A DNA stretch of 64,000 bases, taken from assembly GCA_028870115.1 (NCBI GenBank), contig JAGWQH010000015.1, positions 1 to 64,000 of the forward strand, given 5' to 3'. Each line of letters begins with the position of its first letter. Position 1 is the stretch's first letter. Positions 43,253 to 51,897 of this stretch are shown here, in pieces. A program made the translations under genes and the position numbers. Source of the DNA: Candidatus Methylomirabilota bacterium. GTDB taxonomy: Bacteria; Methylomirabilota; Methylomirabilia; Methylomirabilales; Methylomirabilaceae. The notes beneath the pieces are model-generated. The model was given only the letters and a program-made list of their open reading frames with translations. It was not told the DNA's origin and did not search any database.

Positions 43253-44530
43253 ATGAAAACCATGCCTCTCCTCTTCTCCACGTTGCGACATTGTCCGGTC
43301 CTCGATGCCGAGGGGCAACTCGTGGGTCACCTTAGGGACCTGATCCTCTTACCGTTGGGAGTCCTGCCCCCGGTGACCAAGCTCGTGGTCCTGACACCCG
43401 AGAAGGAGGATCTGGTCCTGCCGTGGGACGTCGTGGCGCGCATAGAGCAGGAGCCGGCGGCGATTCGCCTGTCTTCTGAGCGTGACGCACTTCAGCCGGT
43501 CGAGCCGCGAGCCGAAGAGATGGGGCTGGGAAAGACCCTCGTCGATCGAAAGGTCGTGGACACCAAGCATCACAATGTGATCCGGGTCAATGATCTTGAG
43601 TTCCAAGAAGCGCAGGGACGGCTACAACTGGTGGCAGTCGAGGGCGGGCTCCGCGGTCTATTGCGGCATCTCGTATCCGATGCCTTTGTTGAACGGATCG
43701 AGCGTCTTTTTAACGTACGGTTGGAACGGGAGACGGTTCCCTGGGAGGTGGTCGAACCGATGGAGACTGAGCTGGCTAAGGCCAAACACCGTACAGCCTA
43801 TGCCAAACTGGCAAAGCTCCATCCAGCCGACATCGCCGACATCATCGAAGAGTTGAACCCGAGCGAGCGAGCGACCGTGTTGGCGTCCTTGGACGAAGAG
43901 ACGGCTGCCGAGACGCTGACCGAGACGAAGCCGGAGGTCCAGAGCTCGATGGTCCAGATGATGGAGAGCGAGCAGGCTGCCGACATCCTGGAGCGCATGG
44001 AACCCGATGAGGCGGCGGACATCCTGAGCGACCTGCCGGAGGCAAAGGCGCAGGAGCTCCTGGAGACGATGGAGGAAGAGGAGGCCCAGGACGTGGTTGA
44101 GCTGCTGACACATGAGGAAGATACTGCCGGCGGGCTCATGACCACCGAGGTGTTTAGTCTGCCGCCTGACCTCACCATGGTTGACGCGATTGGCCGGCTC
44201 CGCTCTGCTGAGGGGGCCAAGGCCGAGACGATCTACTACATCTACGTCACCGATGATCTGGATCGGTTACTCGGGGTGCTGAGCCTTCGGGAGCTGATCC
44301 TGGCTGGCCCGGGCCAGCGGCTTGAAGAAATCATGGAGCGACAGATTATCAGCGTTCGACCGGAAAGCGGTCTGCGCGAGGTCACCGAAACCTTTACCAA
44401 GTACAATCTGATGGCCGTGCCGGTGGTGGATGAGGGGGGGGAGCTAAGAGGAATCATCACCGTCGATGATGTCCTAAACCTGCTTCTCCCGATGATATGG
44501 AAACAACGGGCAGCGAAAAAGTTCCTTTAG
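43253..44530 (+). CDS. Soluble MgtE_N/CBS-domain protein (no membrane domain)
   Basis: 425 residues. Order: a PRC-barrel-like N-terminal region, an MgtE_N superhelical domain (repeats such as LHPADIADIIEEL, EEETAAETL-type and EPDEAADILSDL) and two CBS domains (MTTEVFSLPPD; MERQIISVRPES). In MgtE channels these parts sense Mg2+, but the channel domain is missing here and the protein ends after the second CBS (DDVLNLLLPMIW). The next gene, 24 bp downstream, is a divergent Nramp transporter, so this is most likely its cytoplasmic regulator. Metal sensing is inferred from family; no direct proof. Confidence 0.85.
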   Translation: MKTMPLLFSTLRHCPVLDAEGQLVGHLRDLILLPLGVLPPVTKLVVLTPEKEDLVLPWDVVARIEQEPAAIRLSSERDALQPVEPRAEEMGLGKTLVDRKVVDTKHHNVIRVNDLEFQEAQGRLQLVAVEGGLRGLLRHLVSDAFVERIERLFNVRLERETVPWEVVEPMETELAKAKHRTAYAKLAKLHPADIADIIEELNPSERATVLASLDEETAAETLTETKPEVQSSMVQMMESEQAADILERMEPDEAADILSDLPEAKAQELLETMEEEEAQDVVELLTHEEDTAGGLMTTEVFSLPPDLTMVDAIGRLRSAEGAKAETIYYIYVTDDLDRLLGVLSLRELILAGPGQRLEEIMERQIISVRPESGLREVTETFTKYNLMAVPVVDEGGELRGIITVDDVLNLLLPMIWKQRAAKKFL

Positions 44531-44554
44531 CCGTTTCTACACCCAGGACACTCG

Positions 44555-45790
44555 ATGCGGCTTTCGCGGATCAAGAAGCGGCGGATCCTCCGATTCCTGG
44601 CCATCATGGGCCCGGGGATCATCACCGCCAGCGTCGATCAGGACGCCGGGGGGATCGCCACCTACTCTCTGGCCGGCGCCCGCTACGGCTTCGGCCTGCT
44701 CTGGACGATCCCACTGATTGTCATCAGCCTGGCGGTGATCCAGGAGATGAACGCTCGGATGGGGATCTTCGCCGGCAAAGGCTTGGCCGATCTCATTCGA
44801 GAACGGCTAGGGGTCCGGGTGACCATGGTCGCCCTGAGCGTGCTGGCCCTAGCCAATCTCGCCAATACCGTGGCGAATTTCGCCGGGGTCGCGGCCAGCA
44901 CCGAGATCTATGGTGTGAGCCGGTACTTTTCCGTACCCGCCAGCGCCATCCTGCTCAGTTGGCTGGTTGTGAAAGGGACCTACCGGTTCGTCGAGAAAGC
45001 CTTCCTCGTCTCCAGTGCCCTCTATCTTGTCTATGCCGTCTCGGCCTTCTTGGCGAGACCGTCGTGGTTGGAGGTCCTGCACGAGACCGTGCGCCCCAGT
45101 TTCCACATGGACAGTGCATACCTGACGATGCTCATCACTGTCGTGGGGACGACCATCGCCCCGTGGATGCTCTTCTACCTACAGTCCTCGGTCGTGGACA
45201 AAGGGATCAGCACGCGCGAATTCTCCTATGCCAAGGCCGACGCCTACCTTGGCAGCGTCATCGCGGGTATTATGATGTTCTTCATCATTGTGGCGTGTGG
45301 CGCGACGCTCTTTCCGCACGGCATCCGGGTCGAGACGGCCGAACAGGCGGCAATGGCGATCGAGCCCTTCGCCGGACGATTCGCCGCATTTCTTTTCGGC
45401 TTCGGCCTGTTTAATTCCTCGATCGCGGCGGCGGCGGTTATTCCTCTGTCAACAGCCTATGCAGTGTGCGAGGGGTTGGGCTGGGACACGGGCATCAATC
45501 GAACCTTTAGCGAGGCTCCCGGGTTCTTCAGCATCTACCTCAGCATGGTTGGGGCCAGCGCGCTGCTGATCCTCTGGCCGAAGGCACCGCTCATCACCAT
45601 CATGTATCTCTCCCAGACGCTGAACGGCATCTTGCTTCCGTTTGTGTTAATCTTCATGCTCCTGCTGATCAATGATCGGGCGATCATGGGCATTCGCGTC
45701 AACTCGCCGACCTACAACCTGATCGCCTGGGGAACCGCCTTTCTGATGGTGGTCCTCACGCTCTTGTTGTTGGTGACGTCGATCGTCTGA
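44555..45790 (+). CDS. Divergent Nramp-family divalent-metal transporter
   Basis: 411 residues, about 11 transmembrane helices. The start GPGIITASVDQDAGGIATYSLAGARYG aligns with the canonical helix-1 GPG ... DPGNWAT, but DPGN is D-A-G-G here. In helix 6 the canonical MPH (Met metal ligand, His) is replaced by APW (GTTIAPWMLFYLQSS). Loss of the soft Met ligand is known from Nramp-related Mg2+ transporters, so Mg2+ or another hard cation is more likely than Mn2+/Fe2+. The MgtE-like regulator upstream agrees with this. The ion is inferred, not shown. Confidence 0.83.
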   Translation: MRLSRIKKRRILRFLAIMGPGIITASVDQDAGGIATYSLAGARYGFGLLWTIPLIVISLAVIQEMNARMGIFAGKGLADLIRERLGVRVTMVALSVLALANLANTVANFAGVAASTEIYGVSRYFSVPASAILLSWLVVKGTYRFVEKAFLVSSALYLVYAVSAFLARPSWLEVLHETVRPSFHMDSAYLTMLITVVGTTIAPWMLFYLQSSVVDKGISTREFSYAKADAYLGSVIAGIMMFFIIVACGATLFPHGIRVETAEQAAMAIEPFAGRFAAFLFGFGLFNSSIAAAAVIPLSTAYAVCEGLGWDTGINRTFSEAPGFFSIYLSMVGASALLILWPKAPLITIMYLSQTLNGILLPFVLIFMLLLINDRAIMGIRVNSPTYNLIAWGTAFLMVVLTLLLLVTSIV

Positions 45791-45865
45791 TCGAAGTGCG
45801 ACCACCAGGCTTTGGCTTGACAGGGTTGGGGGAGAGAGGGTAGAAGAGAGCGAGGCGGAGGGGAC

Positions 45866-46603
45866 ATGGGGCCGAAGCAGCGATATGCGTCAACGATCAA
45901 GGCATGGCCGGCCGAAGAACGGCCGCGAGAGCGGCTGTTTGCGCACGGGTCAAGCGCGCTCACGACGGCGGAACTGCTGGCGATTCTGTTGCGTACCGGG
46001 ACCGGCGGTCAGAGCGCCGTAGAACTGGCCCGCAGCCTGTTAGAAAAGGTCGGAGGTCTGCGCGAGCTGGACCGCAAGGGCGCCGAAGAGCTGCAAGAGG
46101 CGAAGGGGCTGGGCCTGGCGAAGATCGCCCAGCTCAAGGCCGCCCTGGAGCTGGGTCGTCGACTGATGGCCGAGGAGAAGAAGGTCCTGGGCGCCGTGAC
46201 CTCCTCGAAAGAAGTCTACGAGTGGCTTCAACCGCAGATGCAGGGCCTGACCAAAGAGGTGTTCAAAGTGCTCTTGCTCAACGGTAATAACGAGGTGTTG
46301 GAGAGCGCTACCCCTTTCGAGGGGTCGCTCACCGAAAGTCCGGTTTACCTCCGGGACTTGGTAAACCTCGCCAACCGGCATAAGGCCGCCGCCTTGATCG
46401 TAGCCCATAATCATCCCTCTGGCAACCCGCGCCCCAGCTCGACTGATAAGTCGCTTACTGAGGAACTGGTTGCCATGGGGCGGTTACTGAAGATCGGTGT
46501 GCTCGACCACGTGATTATCGGTGATGGACGCTATTACAGCTTCGCCGACGAAGGGCTGATTGAGCAGTATGGAGCGACCTTTGACGGGCGTCGGATGCGA
46601 TGA
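45866..46603 (+). CDS. radC: RadC family (JAMM/MPN+) protein
   Basis: 245 residues. N-terminal helix-hairpin-helix-like domain (PRERLFAHGSSALTTAELLAI; KGLGLAKIAQLKA), then a C-terminal JAMM domain with metal motif HNHPSGNPRPSSTD and the upstream catalytic Glu region. The protein is widely conserved, but its role in DNA repair or recombination is still uncertain. GGAGGGG precedes the ATG. Its stop overlaps the start of the next gene by 4 bp. Confidence 0.92.
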   Translation: MGPKQRYASTIKAWPAEERPRERLFAHGSSALTTAELLAILLRTGTGGQSAVELARSLLEKVGGLRELDRKGAEELQEAKGLGLAKIAQLKAALELGRRLMAEEKKVLGAVTSSKEVYEWLQPQMQGLTKEVFKVLLLNGNNEVLESATPFEGSLTESPVYLRDLVNLANRHKAAALIVAHNHPSGNPRPSSTDKSLTEELVAMGRLLKIGVLDHVIIGDGRYYSFADEGLIEQYGATFDGRRMR

Positions 46604-47157
46604 GGGGCAAAGCAGAGGAGGTGGTGAAGATCTCGTCTGAACGGGACTTAGCGAGGGTTGCAGGTGTTGCAGGGCTGATGGGGCTGTTGCTGCTGTCAGG
46701 ATGTCAGTTCCTTCCGCCAGAGCTCAGATCGCTCAAGTCACCAATCAGACTGTCTCCGCTTAAGCACGAGGTAACGGTTCAGCCGGCCACGAGGATGGGG
46801 CCTGCGCCGTTCACGGTTGACCAAGCAAAGGCTGAGCCCGCCGAAGTACAACTCACCCTCTCCAACCCTACCACCTCGACCATTCGGCTGGTATGGACAG
46901 AGGGAACCTTCATTGCCGCAGATAGTATTTCATATTCAATCGGAGTAAAGACCGACCGAGGCGGATTGTCAACAGAGCCGACGATCATCGAGTCCAACAG
47001 TACGATCCGGATCACGGTCATCGCACTCGCGAAAGATGGCAAGTTGGCGGTATCAAGGGGCAAGTCAATCGAGGCGCCCTATCGGGTGGGGCTCAAGCTC
47101 ATCGCTGAGCGTGGAATTACGCGATGGAAGGGTACAGTGTGGGTCTTCGTCTTATGA
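46600..47157 (+). CDS. Putative lipoprotein
   Basis: 185 residues. A hydrophobic segment ends in the lipobox LLLLSGC (Cys about residue 35), so the mature protein is probably lipid-anchored. Residues 60-185 look like a beta-sandwich with Ser/Thr-rich strands, as in Ig-like or bacterial adhesion-type domains; not recognised. The start overlaps the radC stop (ATGA); a GTG at 46621 directly behind AGAGGAG is an alternative that gives a shorter N-region before the signal. Confidence 0.65.
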   Translation: MRGKAEEVVKISSERDLARVAGVAGLMGLLLLSGCQFLPPELRSLKSPIRLSPLKHEVTVQPATRMGPAPFTVDQAKAEPAEVQLTLSNPTTSTIRLVWTEGTFIAADSISYSIGVKTDRGGLSTEPTIIESNSTIRITVIALAKDGKLAVSRGKSIEAPYRVGLKLIAERGITRWKGTVWVFVL

Positions 47158-47206
47158 GTCATCTGTGCAACGAGGAGATATCGTGAGATTGGGAGGGAGC
47201 GAGACA

Positions 47207-47836
47207 ATGGGGGTCAGGAGGAGAGCGGGAGGGCGCGCAGTGCGGGGCGCGAAGTTCGATGGGCGCTCTGTTCTCAAAGGCGGGATGTGGATATGGGGAG
47301 CTGTTCTGATGTGTGGTCTGCTCTTGGTCTGGAACGGGAATGGGTGGAGCGATGAACCCCCGCAGGCGGGTGGACATCACCATCATCCGGCGGTGGCACC
47401 GCCGACGCAGATAAAGCAACAGACCGGTCCGGTGAAACAGCAGCCTCGTCTCGCGGTACCTCCACGATGGCGGTTTGCCATACCGGCCGGAGATCATCAC
47501 GCCGGACGGCAAGTCTTTGTCGACTTTGAATGCTTCAAGTGTCATGAAGTTGCTGGTGAGGACTTTCCCGCACCCAAGGCCGAGCAGGGAAATGTCGGAC
47601 CCGCCCTCTCAGGGATGGGGGCGATGCATCCGGCGGAGTATTTCCTCGAGACGATGATCGACCCGAATGCCTCCGTAGCGTGGCGGATCAAGCACCATAA
47701 GGATGAAAAGAAAGGGTATCTCGGTGCCGACGGTAAATCAAAGATGCCCAGCTACAACGAGACGATGACGGTCCAGCAACTCATCGATCTTGTGGCCTAC
47801 ATGAAGAGCTTGACCGAGGGTGGCCATCGGCATTGA
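47207..47836 (+). CDS. Secreted monoheme cytochrome c
   Basis: 209 residues from the ATG at 47207 (GGGAGGGAG upstream); a GTG at 47183 behind GAGGAG is also possible. Signal sequence around residues 30-50, then a His/Pro/Gln-rich linker, and a class I cytochrome c domain with one CFKCH heme site, a probable Met axial ligand in KMPSYNETMT and a final helix LIDLVAYMKSL. It carries a single electron in the periplasm. It ends overlapping the methyltransferase region; no partner enzyme is adjacent. Confidence 0.84.
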   Translation: MGVRRRAGGRAVRGAKFDGRSVLKGGMWIWGAVLMCGLLLVWNGNGWSDEPPQAGGHHHHPAVAPPTQIKQQTGPVKQQPRLAVPPRWRFAIPAGDHHAGRQVFVDFECFKCHEVAGEDFPAPKAEQGNVGPALSGMGAMHPAEYFLETMIDPNASVAWRIKHHKDEKKGYLGADGKSKMPSYNETMTVQQLIDLVAYMKSLTEGGHRH

Positions 47837-47855
47837 GGCCGGTACGAGGCGTGAA

Positions 47856-48554
47856 GTGCGCGATTCCAGCACAGGTCTCTACCGGCGGCAGCGGGGCTTC
47901 TTTGCGCAGGTCTACGAGTCCGGCGGGCTGACGCCTTGGCCATCCACTGAACCGACACCCGCTGTCGGCCGATTGGCGCATCTGCTGAGGCGGCGCAAGA
48001 GGGGCGGTCGGGTACTCGATCTGGGTTGTGGCGAGGGACGACATACGCTCCTCTTCGCCAGAGCCGGATTCTTTACCGTTGGTCTTGACTATCTGGCTGC
48101 GCCTCTCAGGACGACGGCGAAACGGGCACGGGAGAAGCGTCTTACTCCACGGATCAGGCTCCTGCTGGGCGATGCGCTCGTACCACCCTTTAAACCAGGC
48201 AGTTTTGACGCGCTGCTGGATAGCGGAGTATTCCATCACGTCAGGAAGGCCGACTGGCCGATCTACTTCGACCAGGTGTTGGGTCTTGTGAAGCCGGGCG
48301 GATACTTCCATCTGACGGTCTTCAGCACCAGGTTCAGACACTATCCCGGCGAGCAGCGGACACGCAACTGGCAGGTCCACCGTAACCACTATGACCGCTT
48401 CTTTGTCAAGCGTGAGTTCGCCGGGATCTTCGGCGGGCGGTGCGAGATCCTGGCGATCGAGGAGGAGCGCGAGGGGCTGAATGGCTTCTTCCATGTCCTC
48501 ATGCGGAGGCGTTCAACTCATGTGCAGCGCGCCGACCGGGATCGTCCGTGTTGA
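47856..48554 (+). CDS. Class I SAM-dependent methyltransferase
   Basis: 232 residues. SAM-binding motif I VLDLGCGEGRHTLLFA, acidic end of beta-2 in GLDYLA, motif with ALLDSGVFHHV after beta-4 and LVKPGGYFHLTVFS after it. Substrate unknown. The GTG at 47856, behind GAGGCGTGAA, is preferred; a GTG at 47820 would overlap the cytochrome stop by 17 bp. Its stop overlaps the start of the following gene, so a small operon cytochrome-methyltransferase-lipoprotein-like is likely. Confidence 0.8.
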   Translation: MRDSSTGLYRRQRGFFAQVYESGGLTPWPSTEPTPAVGRLAHLLRRRKRGGRVLDLGCGEGRHTLLFARAGFFTVGLDYLAAPLRTTAKRAREKRLTPRIRLLLGDALVPPFKPGSFDALLDSGVFHHVRKADWPIYFDQVLGLVKPGGYFHLTVFSTRFRHYPGEQRTRNWQVHRNHYDRFFVKREFAGIFGGRCEILAIEEEREGLNGFFHVLMRRRSTHVQRADRDRPC

Positions 48555-49321
48555 CATTTCGTCCTCGCGTGGGCCTGATTGTGATCATCGGACTCCTCGT
48601 TATCCCCGGCGCCTCACCCTTGACCGATTCGCCTGTCGCGCTCGCCTCGCTGACAAAGGCGGAGGCGGCGCTTGAAGGTAGCTTGGTCGTTGAGGACCCT
48701 GAGATCCGCGAGATCATCGCGCAGCCGACTCTGCGGCGGCGAATCTCGCCGATACGGTTTGCAGGCGATCGCCGTACCTATGAGTTCCTGGTGAGGCACC
48801 CGCCATTAGCGACGCAACTGGCCAGGCGCCTGCACCCACCCCTCGAGCGCTACACCGTTACGCAGATTGCAGAAGGCGTGTATACGGTAGAAGACCGAGG
48901 CGTCCTGCGAGGCGGCGCGAGGCTGATTGCTGCGACGGGGGATCAACGCATCTATCGGTTCCAGGGAGAGTTCCGATCCCTTGGGCATATCCTTCACTTT
49001 ACCGGTCGGATGGTTCTGATCCTGCGCTATCGCGAAGTGCGGGAAGGGAGCCGAATCTTCATGGACAGCAACCCAGACTTTTATCTCCGTATCGATCACC
49101 CGTTTTTCCATGTTATGACGAAGCTCCTGTCACCGCTTATCACATCGATTATGGATCGCCGGGTGAAGATGGTAGTTGAGGCGACAAGGACGCTGTTCGA
49201 CCAGGTGCAGACTGATCCCAATGGGCTCTACCAGCAGATGAGCACATGGCCGGATGTGCAGCCTTCGGACCTGGAGGCGTTCCGGCAGACCTTCCTCAGC
49301 AAGGAGGCGACGGTGCGATGA
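48548..49321 (+). CDS. Conserved secreted protein of unknown function
   Basis: 257 residues with a signal peptide (VGLIVIIGLLVIPGASP). The rest is rich in Arg, Leu and Phe, without Cys, and includes strand-rich parts such as YTVTQIAEGVYTVED and ILHFTGRMVLILRY. No family recognised. A start with GTG at 48548 overlaps the end of the methyltransferase gene; its stop overlaps the nagZ start by 4 bp (GATG/TGA). The tight coupling to nagZ may point to a cell-wall role. Confidence 0.6.
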   Translation: MLTFRPRVGLIVIIGLLVIPGASPLTDSPVALASLTKAEAALEGSLVVEDPEIREIIAQPTLRRRISPIRFAGDRRTYEFLVRHPPLATQLARRLHPPLERYTVTQIAEGVYTVEDRGVLRGGARLIAATGDQRIYRFQGEFRSLGHILHFTGRMVLILRYREVREGSRIFMDSNPDFYLRIDHPFFHVMTKLLSPLITSIMDRRVKMVVEATRTLFDQVQTDPNGLYQQMSTWPDVQPSDLEAFRQTFLSKEATVR

Positions 49322-50394
49322 CCCTGCGAGAGGCGATCGGTCAGCTCTTCATCTTCGGGTTTGAGGGCGATAAGCCATCCGAAGCTCTTGAGGCCTTTGT
49401 GCGAGATCTCGCCCCTGGCGGATTGATCCTGTTTGGGCGTAACCTTGGCAGCCCGGAAGAGATCGCGACGCTCACCGACGCGCTTCAAGTTGCCTCGTTG
49501 ACGCCGCTCTTCTTCGCGATTGACCAGGAGGGCGGGAAGGTGGCTCGCCTCCAGCCCCCTTTCACGCAGTGGCCATCCGCCGAAGCGGTTGGGACGGCGG
49601 ACTCGGCGGAGTTGACCAACGCGATAGCCGCATCGATCGCCAGGGAGTTGATGGCGGTCGGGATTAACATGAATATGGCGCCGGTGCTTGATGTCCTCAC
49701 GAATCCTGCTAACCCGGTTATGGCGGGTCGAAGCTATGGTTCAGACCCGCATATGGTGGCCCGGCATGGGATCGCCTTTTTCAGAGGGCTCGCGGACCAG
49801 GGAGTGGTGGCGGTTGGTAAGCACTTTCCCGGCCACGGCGATACCACGGTTGACTCTCACCTGGCGCTACCGGTCGTACCGCATGACCTCGACAGGCTCT
49901 CAGCGGCCGAACTTGTTCCATTCGCCATCGCCATCAACGCAGGCATCCCGGCGCTGATGACGGCTCATCTCCTGATCCCTGCTCTGGACCCGGAACAGCC
50001 GGCCACCCTGTCTCGATCGATCCTGACTGATCTACTGCGAGAACAGATGGGTTTTCGCGGTCTGGTCATCAGTGACGACCTCTTGATGCAGGGGATCGCT
50101 GACAGCACCCCTCCCGGTGAGGCGGGTGTTCGGTTCCTGGAGGCCGGGGGCGATCTGATGCTGATTTGTCATGACGAGGCGGCGCAGCGGCAGGCGCTCC
50201 GCGCCGTGGCTGAAGCTGTAGAGACCGGACGACTGTCCGAGGCGAGGGTGCGGGTTTCGTGTGACCGCATCGCCAAGGCGAAGGCGCAGGTAGTGCGCCG
50301 CGAGCCCGTCGCTTCCGTCGAGGAGATCCGCACGGTTGTGGGCTGTGATGCCCATCGGCGACTCATTGAGCGACTGGCGCAGCTTCCGTCATGA
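49318..50394 (+). CDS. nagZ: Beta-N-acetylhexosaminidase, GH3
   Basis: 358 residues, cytoplasmic (no signal peptide). GH3 catalytic nucleophile Asp in LVISDDLLMQ and the NagZ-specific KHFPGHGDTTVDSH with the catalytic His-Asp loop. NagZ removes GlcNAc from GlcNAc-1,6-anhydro-MurNAc peptides during peptidoglycan recycling. The neighbouring minus-strand genes (anmK, SIS, D-aminoacylase, gamma-glutamyl hydrolase) would handle the resulting muropeptide parts. ATG start overlaps the preceding gene by 4 bp. Confidence 0.93.
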   Translation: MTLREAIGQLFIFGFEGDKPSEALEAFVRDLAPGGLILFGRNLGSPEEIATLTDALQVASLTPLFFAIDQEGGKVARLQPPFTQWPSAEAVGTADSAELTNAIAASIARELMAVGINMNMAPVLDVLTNPANPVMAGRSYGSDPHMVARHGIAFFRGLADQGVVAVGKHFPGHGDTTVDSHLALPVVPHDLDRLSAAELVPFAIAINAGIPALMTAHLLIPALDPEQPATLSRSILTDLLREQMGFRGLVISDDLLMQGIADSTPPGEAGVRFLEAGGDLMLICHDEAAQRQALRAVAEAVETGRLSEARVRVSCDRIAKAKAQVVRREPVASVEEIRTVVGCDAHRRLIERLAQLPS

Positions 50395-51038
50395 AGCGTC
50401 GGCGCCGGATGGTTGTCCCGCTCATCGTACTGGCGCTTACCGCATGCGCTGCTCCCGGCACCGGCTTGCAAGTTGTGTCGGTCCCTGATGAGAAGCTCCG
50501 CGTGGAGCGAAGCGCTCAGTCGCTCGTGAAGGCCCTCCCCTCAAACGTGTCCAGGCGCTCGTTTACGTTCCACATTGTGGGCGATGACCGGGCCTCCGGG
50601 TGGAATATCGCTCCAGGCATCATTTATATCGGTCAGCCGACAGCTCGTGATGCGTCCGACGACGAGTTAGTCCAGCTTATCGCCCACAGCATGGGTCACG
50701 ACCTGCTGGCCCATCCCGTCAGTAAAACAGATGTCTCAGACAGTCGTCAGGCCGTAGAACTTGCCGCTATCGCTGTGGTGCCTGGAGGTCTCCTGCTGAC
50801 CGGGATCGTAGAAGGCATGATGAGTGGCAGCGAATATACCTTAGCCCAGGAGATCAACGCGGAGCGTATTGGGCTTCGACTCTGGCTTCACAGCGGTCGG
50901 ACGTGCGCGATGTGGATTATATTACGTGAGAAGCAGAAGGAGCAGGGGAGGAGTTGGCACGAGCCGCTCAAAGACGTGCCCCCTCCTTTCGACGACCTTA
51001 TTGCCACTGCGAAGGGAGAGTGCATGGGGCAGCAGTAG
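50391..51038 (+). CDS. M48-like lipoprotein, probable pseudo-peptidase
   Basis: 215 residues. Lipobox LALTAC (Cys about residue 19) indicates a lipoprotein. The domain resembles M48 metalloproteases (BepA/LoiP/YcaL type): after D-D-E-L-V-Q-L-I comes HSMGH, where HExxH is expected, so the catalytic Glu is Ser; the second ligand region EINAERIGLRLW is kept. The protein may be an inactive, chaperone-like member or may have changed function. It starts 4 bp before the nagZ stop. Confidence 0.75.
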   Translation: MKRRRRMVVPLIVLALTACAAPGTGLQVVSVPDEKLRVERSAQSLVKALPSNVSRRSFTFHIVGDDRASGWNIAPGIIYIGQPTARDASDDELVQLIAHSMGHDLLAHPVSKTDVSDSRQAVELAAIAVVPGGLLLTGIVEGMMSGSEYTLAQEINAERIGLRLWLHSGRTCAMWIILREKQKEQGRSWHEPLKDVPPPFDDLIATAKGECMGQQ

Positions 51039-51084
51039 GGGCGCTGCTTGCTGCGCCTGATACGACAGGTGCGGCTTGTGAGAT

Positions 51085-51130
51085 ACAAATCTCCCCGAAC
51101 TCCGTTTTATAAAAAAGGGGGATGAGAGAT
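51085..51130. repeat. Intergenic palindromic CCCC/GGGG repeat
   Basis: ATCTCCCC ... AAAAAAGGGGGAT with an A/T-rich centre. It has the form of the common dispersed AAATCCCCC...GGGGGATTT repeat and may act as a terminator for the two convergent genes. Confidence 0.4.
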
Positions 51131-51144
51131 TCGAGGCGGGGTAT

Positions 51145-51894
51145 TCAGCGATGACGTGCTTTTGCCGCCTCGTCAACGAGCGCTCGAAAGAGCGTAAGCT
51201 GTTTGGGATAATGGGTGAACATCCGTTCAGGATGCCAGTGGACGGCGAGGAGAAAGCGTCCAGTGCCCTCAACCCCTTCCACGACTCCGTCAGGGGCCAC
51301 GGCGTTGACCGCGAGGCCGGGCGCCAGGTCGCGGATAATCTGATGATGCGTACTGGTCACGCGCAACTCTCGAATCTCAAGAATTCCGGCAAGGCGAGAG
51401 CCTTCCACAATTGTGACCTGGTGAGCCGGCTCCCCGCGCCGCTCTCGAAGGCTCTGATGGGCCGGGTCGGTCTCTTTCCGGTAGGAGAGGTCCTGGTAGA
51501 GGCTGCCGCCCATGGCCACGTTCAGGACCTGGAGGCCGCGACAGATTCCTAAGAGCGGTAGGTCACGGCTGCGGGCAGCGTGAACCAGCTCCACTTCGAA
51601 ACGATCCCGCTCTTCGTCGATCTCGCCGCATCGTTCGAGCACGATCTGCCCATAGAAGGAGGGGTGGATGTCGGCCCCTCCGGTCAGGAGGAGCCCATCA
51701 ATCGCGTCCAGATACGCCTCGGCCAGGGCGGGCCCTTCGACGGGACTCGGGGCAGTCTCCGCATGGCTGCTCGGTAGGATCAGCGGCAGGCCGCCGGCCT
51801 GCAGGACAGCGCGGGGGTAGGCCTCCAGGATCGCCTCCCAACGCTCGTCGTCATCCCAATGGTGCCAGCTCGTAATCCCGATCTTCGGTCGCAT
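51145..51894 (-). CDS. Gamma-glutamyl-gamma-aminobutyrate hydrolase family protein (PuuD-like)
   Basis: 249 residues, class I glutamine-amidotransferase-like. Catalytic Cys in LGICRGLQVLN, His-x-Glu in AVHWHPER, and LLLTGGADIHPSFYG. PuuD cuts gamma-glutamyl bonds. In this cluster a muropeptide substrate (L-Ala-gamma-D-Glu type) is thinkable but not shown. Three bp separate it from the upstream D-aminoacylase gene, so they are probably one operon. Confidence 0.82.
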   Translation of the reverse strand: MRPKIGITSWHHWDDDERWEAILEAYPRAVLQAGGLPLILPSSHAETAPSPVEGPALAEAYLDAIDGLLLTGGADIHPSFYGQIVLERCGEIDEERDRFEVELVHAARSRDLPLLGICRGLQVLNVAMGGSLYQDLSYRKETDPAHQSLRERRGEPAHQVTIVEGSRLAGILEIRELRVTSTHHQIIRDLAPGLAVNAVAPDGVVEGVEGTGRFLLAVHWHPERMFTHYPKQLTLFRALVDEAAKARHR

Positions 51895-51897
51895 CCG

